Source: JAAUUJ01 sp964392245
GTDB lineage: Bacteria > Cyanobacteriota > Cyanobacteriia > Thermostichales > Thermostichaceae
DNA length: 64,000 bases
Assembly (NCBI GenBank): GCA_964392245.1
Contig: CAYMOX010000014.1
Coordinates: 1 to 64,000, forward strand
Reading direction: 5' to 3'
How positions within the stretch are numbered: the first letter of the stretch is position 1; each line of letters begins with the position of its first letter. This document shows, piece by piece, positions 63,351 to 64,000 of the stretch. Both the position numbers and the translations under genes were made by a program. The notes beneath the pieces were generated by a model. It did not search any database. It was not told where the DNA came from and was given only the letters and a program-made list of their open reading frames with translations.

Positions 63351-64000
63351 TCAGGCGATGTGCCGAGTGATTGGTGGATTGAGCCTTTGAAATGGACCTC
63401 CGGCAGTGACATAGGTCCACAACAGAGGGAGACAGGCTTTGCAGATGGCCTGGATATGACGTTCATCTGTGCCACAGCATCCTCCCAGGATATTGATGTG
63501 GGGAAACCGATGCAGCAGCTCCCGAAACTGACTCCCTAGTTCATGAGGATTGCCATCATCCAGGCTTTCAGCCTCATTTAATTCTGCATGACTTTTCGTC
63601 GAAGCATTAGCACGGATCCCACGAATTCGCTCCATCCAGGGTTCTCCAGCCGTAAGCCCATGGGAAAAATGGGTGGGATGAGCACAGTTGATCATGTAGT
63701 AAGCAGGCCAGCGATCCGTGATTTGATCCACCTGGGTAATGGCCTCCGCAAGAGTTTGTCCAGTAGGGAGTTTCCCGTCTGTTTCCACAGTGAAGGAGAT
63801 CACCACAGGCATCTCCACAGACTGCGCTGCACGCGTGATCCCAATGGCTTCTTCCACGTAATTCATGGTGATGGCAGACACCAGATCGGCTTCGGCCTGT
63901 TGGAAAGTGGCAATCTGGGGCAAATGGTAGGCTTTGGCTTCCGCCACAGTCATGGCACGGGCCGGAACGTACCCATCTCCACGCGGACCCACACAGCCAC
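63351..64000 (-). CDS. Homocysteine S-methyltransferase family protein, partial
   Basis: The minus-strand frame is open to the window edge, so the N-terminal part with the first zinc ligand lies beyond base 64000. GPRGDGY, YYMINCAHPTHF (the middle Cys) and GGCCGTDERHI (the zinc-binding Cys pair) are the pattern of MmuM/BHMT-type enzymes. It would transfer a methyl group, for example from S-methylmethionine, to homocysteine. The C-terminal extension LPLLWTYVTAGGPFQ is unlike the usual end. Confidence 0.85.
   Translation of the reverse strand, partial: GCVGPRGDGYVPARAMTVAEAKAYHLPQIATFQQAEADLVSAITMNYVEEAIGITRAAQSVEMPVVISFTVETDGKLPTGQTLAEAITQVDQITDRWPAYYMINCAHPTHFSHGLTAGEPWMERIRGIRANASTKSHAELNEAESLDDGNPHELGSQFRELLHRFPHINILGGCCGTDERHIQAICKACLPLLWTYVTAGGPFQRLNPPITRHIA

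Overview
The window comes from a cyanobacterial chromosome. The evidence is petC-petA (Rieske protein and cytochrome f of the b6f complex), a chorismate lyase and a 4-hydroxybenzoate prenyltransferase of the plastoquinone type, a SigF-type group 3 sigma factor, an RRM-type RNA-binding protein beside rpsU, a DUF3067 protein, and two pentapeptide-repeat proteins. I cannot name the species. Genes are packed on both strands, often with 4-bp ATGA junctions or overlapping 3' ends. GGATCC is strikingly frequent, and I noticed only one copy of the usual cyanobacterial palindrome GCGATCGC.

Layout. 1-6.8 kb: a beta-propeller cut by the window edge, a transketolase/phosphoketolase-like enzyme overlapping a nucleoside hydrolase, a decayed dCache-HAMP-SpoIIE phosphatase and an alcohol dehydrogenase. 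6.9-18.3 kb: housekeeping and metabolism (methyltransferases, Ser/Thr kinase, KamA-type radical SAM enzyme, ParA-like ATPase, BioY, TrmB, SDR, 1-Cys peroxiredoxin, Rieske oxygenase, rpe, a Rof-like protein, ubiA). 18.5-23.2 kb: a secreted trypsin-like protease with two PPC domains, pstC-pstA, a small membrane protein and a lipoprotein. 23.3-25.1 kb: a decayed IS and tRNA-Pro(TGG). 25.1-28.2 kb: an apparent operon of an acyl-activating enzyme and a homologue of the 16S rRNA G1405 methyltransferases that give aminoglycoside resistance. 28.3-44.9 kb: core genes (DHFR-like, lipase-like hydrolase, GNAT, DUF3067, petCA, EI24, chorismate lyase, ilvB, HDAC-like, maf, sigF, an APH-like/P-loop kinase fusion, SDR, pentapeptide protein, FAD oxidoreductase, S4 protein). 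44.9-46.4 kb: a small mobile islet in which an intact ParD-ParE-type pair lies between an IS630-like remnant and a tyrosine-recombinase remnant. 46.4-50.0 kb: a membrane protein, a propeller lipoprotein, fumC and bolA. 50.1-51.15 kb: a decayed Tse2-like toxin with its apparent immunity gene. 51.2-64 kb: aspS, rpsU, rbp, a YiaA/B protein, a trypsin-fold protein that has lost its catalytic serine, wecB, a phytase-like esterase, a BacA-like ABC transporter, a DUF167 protein, a coiled-coil protein, a second pentapeptide protein and a partial homocysteine S-methyltransferase.

How the genes fit together. Chorismate lyase makes 4-hydroxybenzoate, UbiA prenylates it, and the resulting plastoquinone feeds the b6f complex whose petCA genes lie between them. 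The nucleoside hydrolase could release ribose for the pentose-phosphate side, where Rpe and the phosphoketolase-like enzyme act. Accessory material is limited to a few decayed islets. The most unusual items are the Rmt-like methyltransferase, the broken toxin-immunity pair, the catalytically dead protease paralogue, the Rof-like protein in a phylum generally described as lacking Rho, the zinc-ribbon tail on IlvB, and a hairpin-rich untranslated region at about 38.4-38.8 kb.
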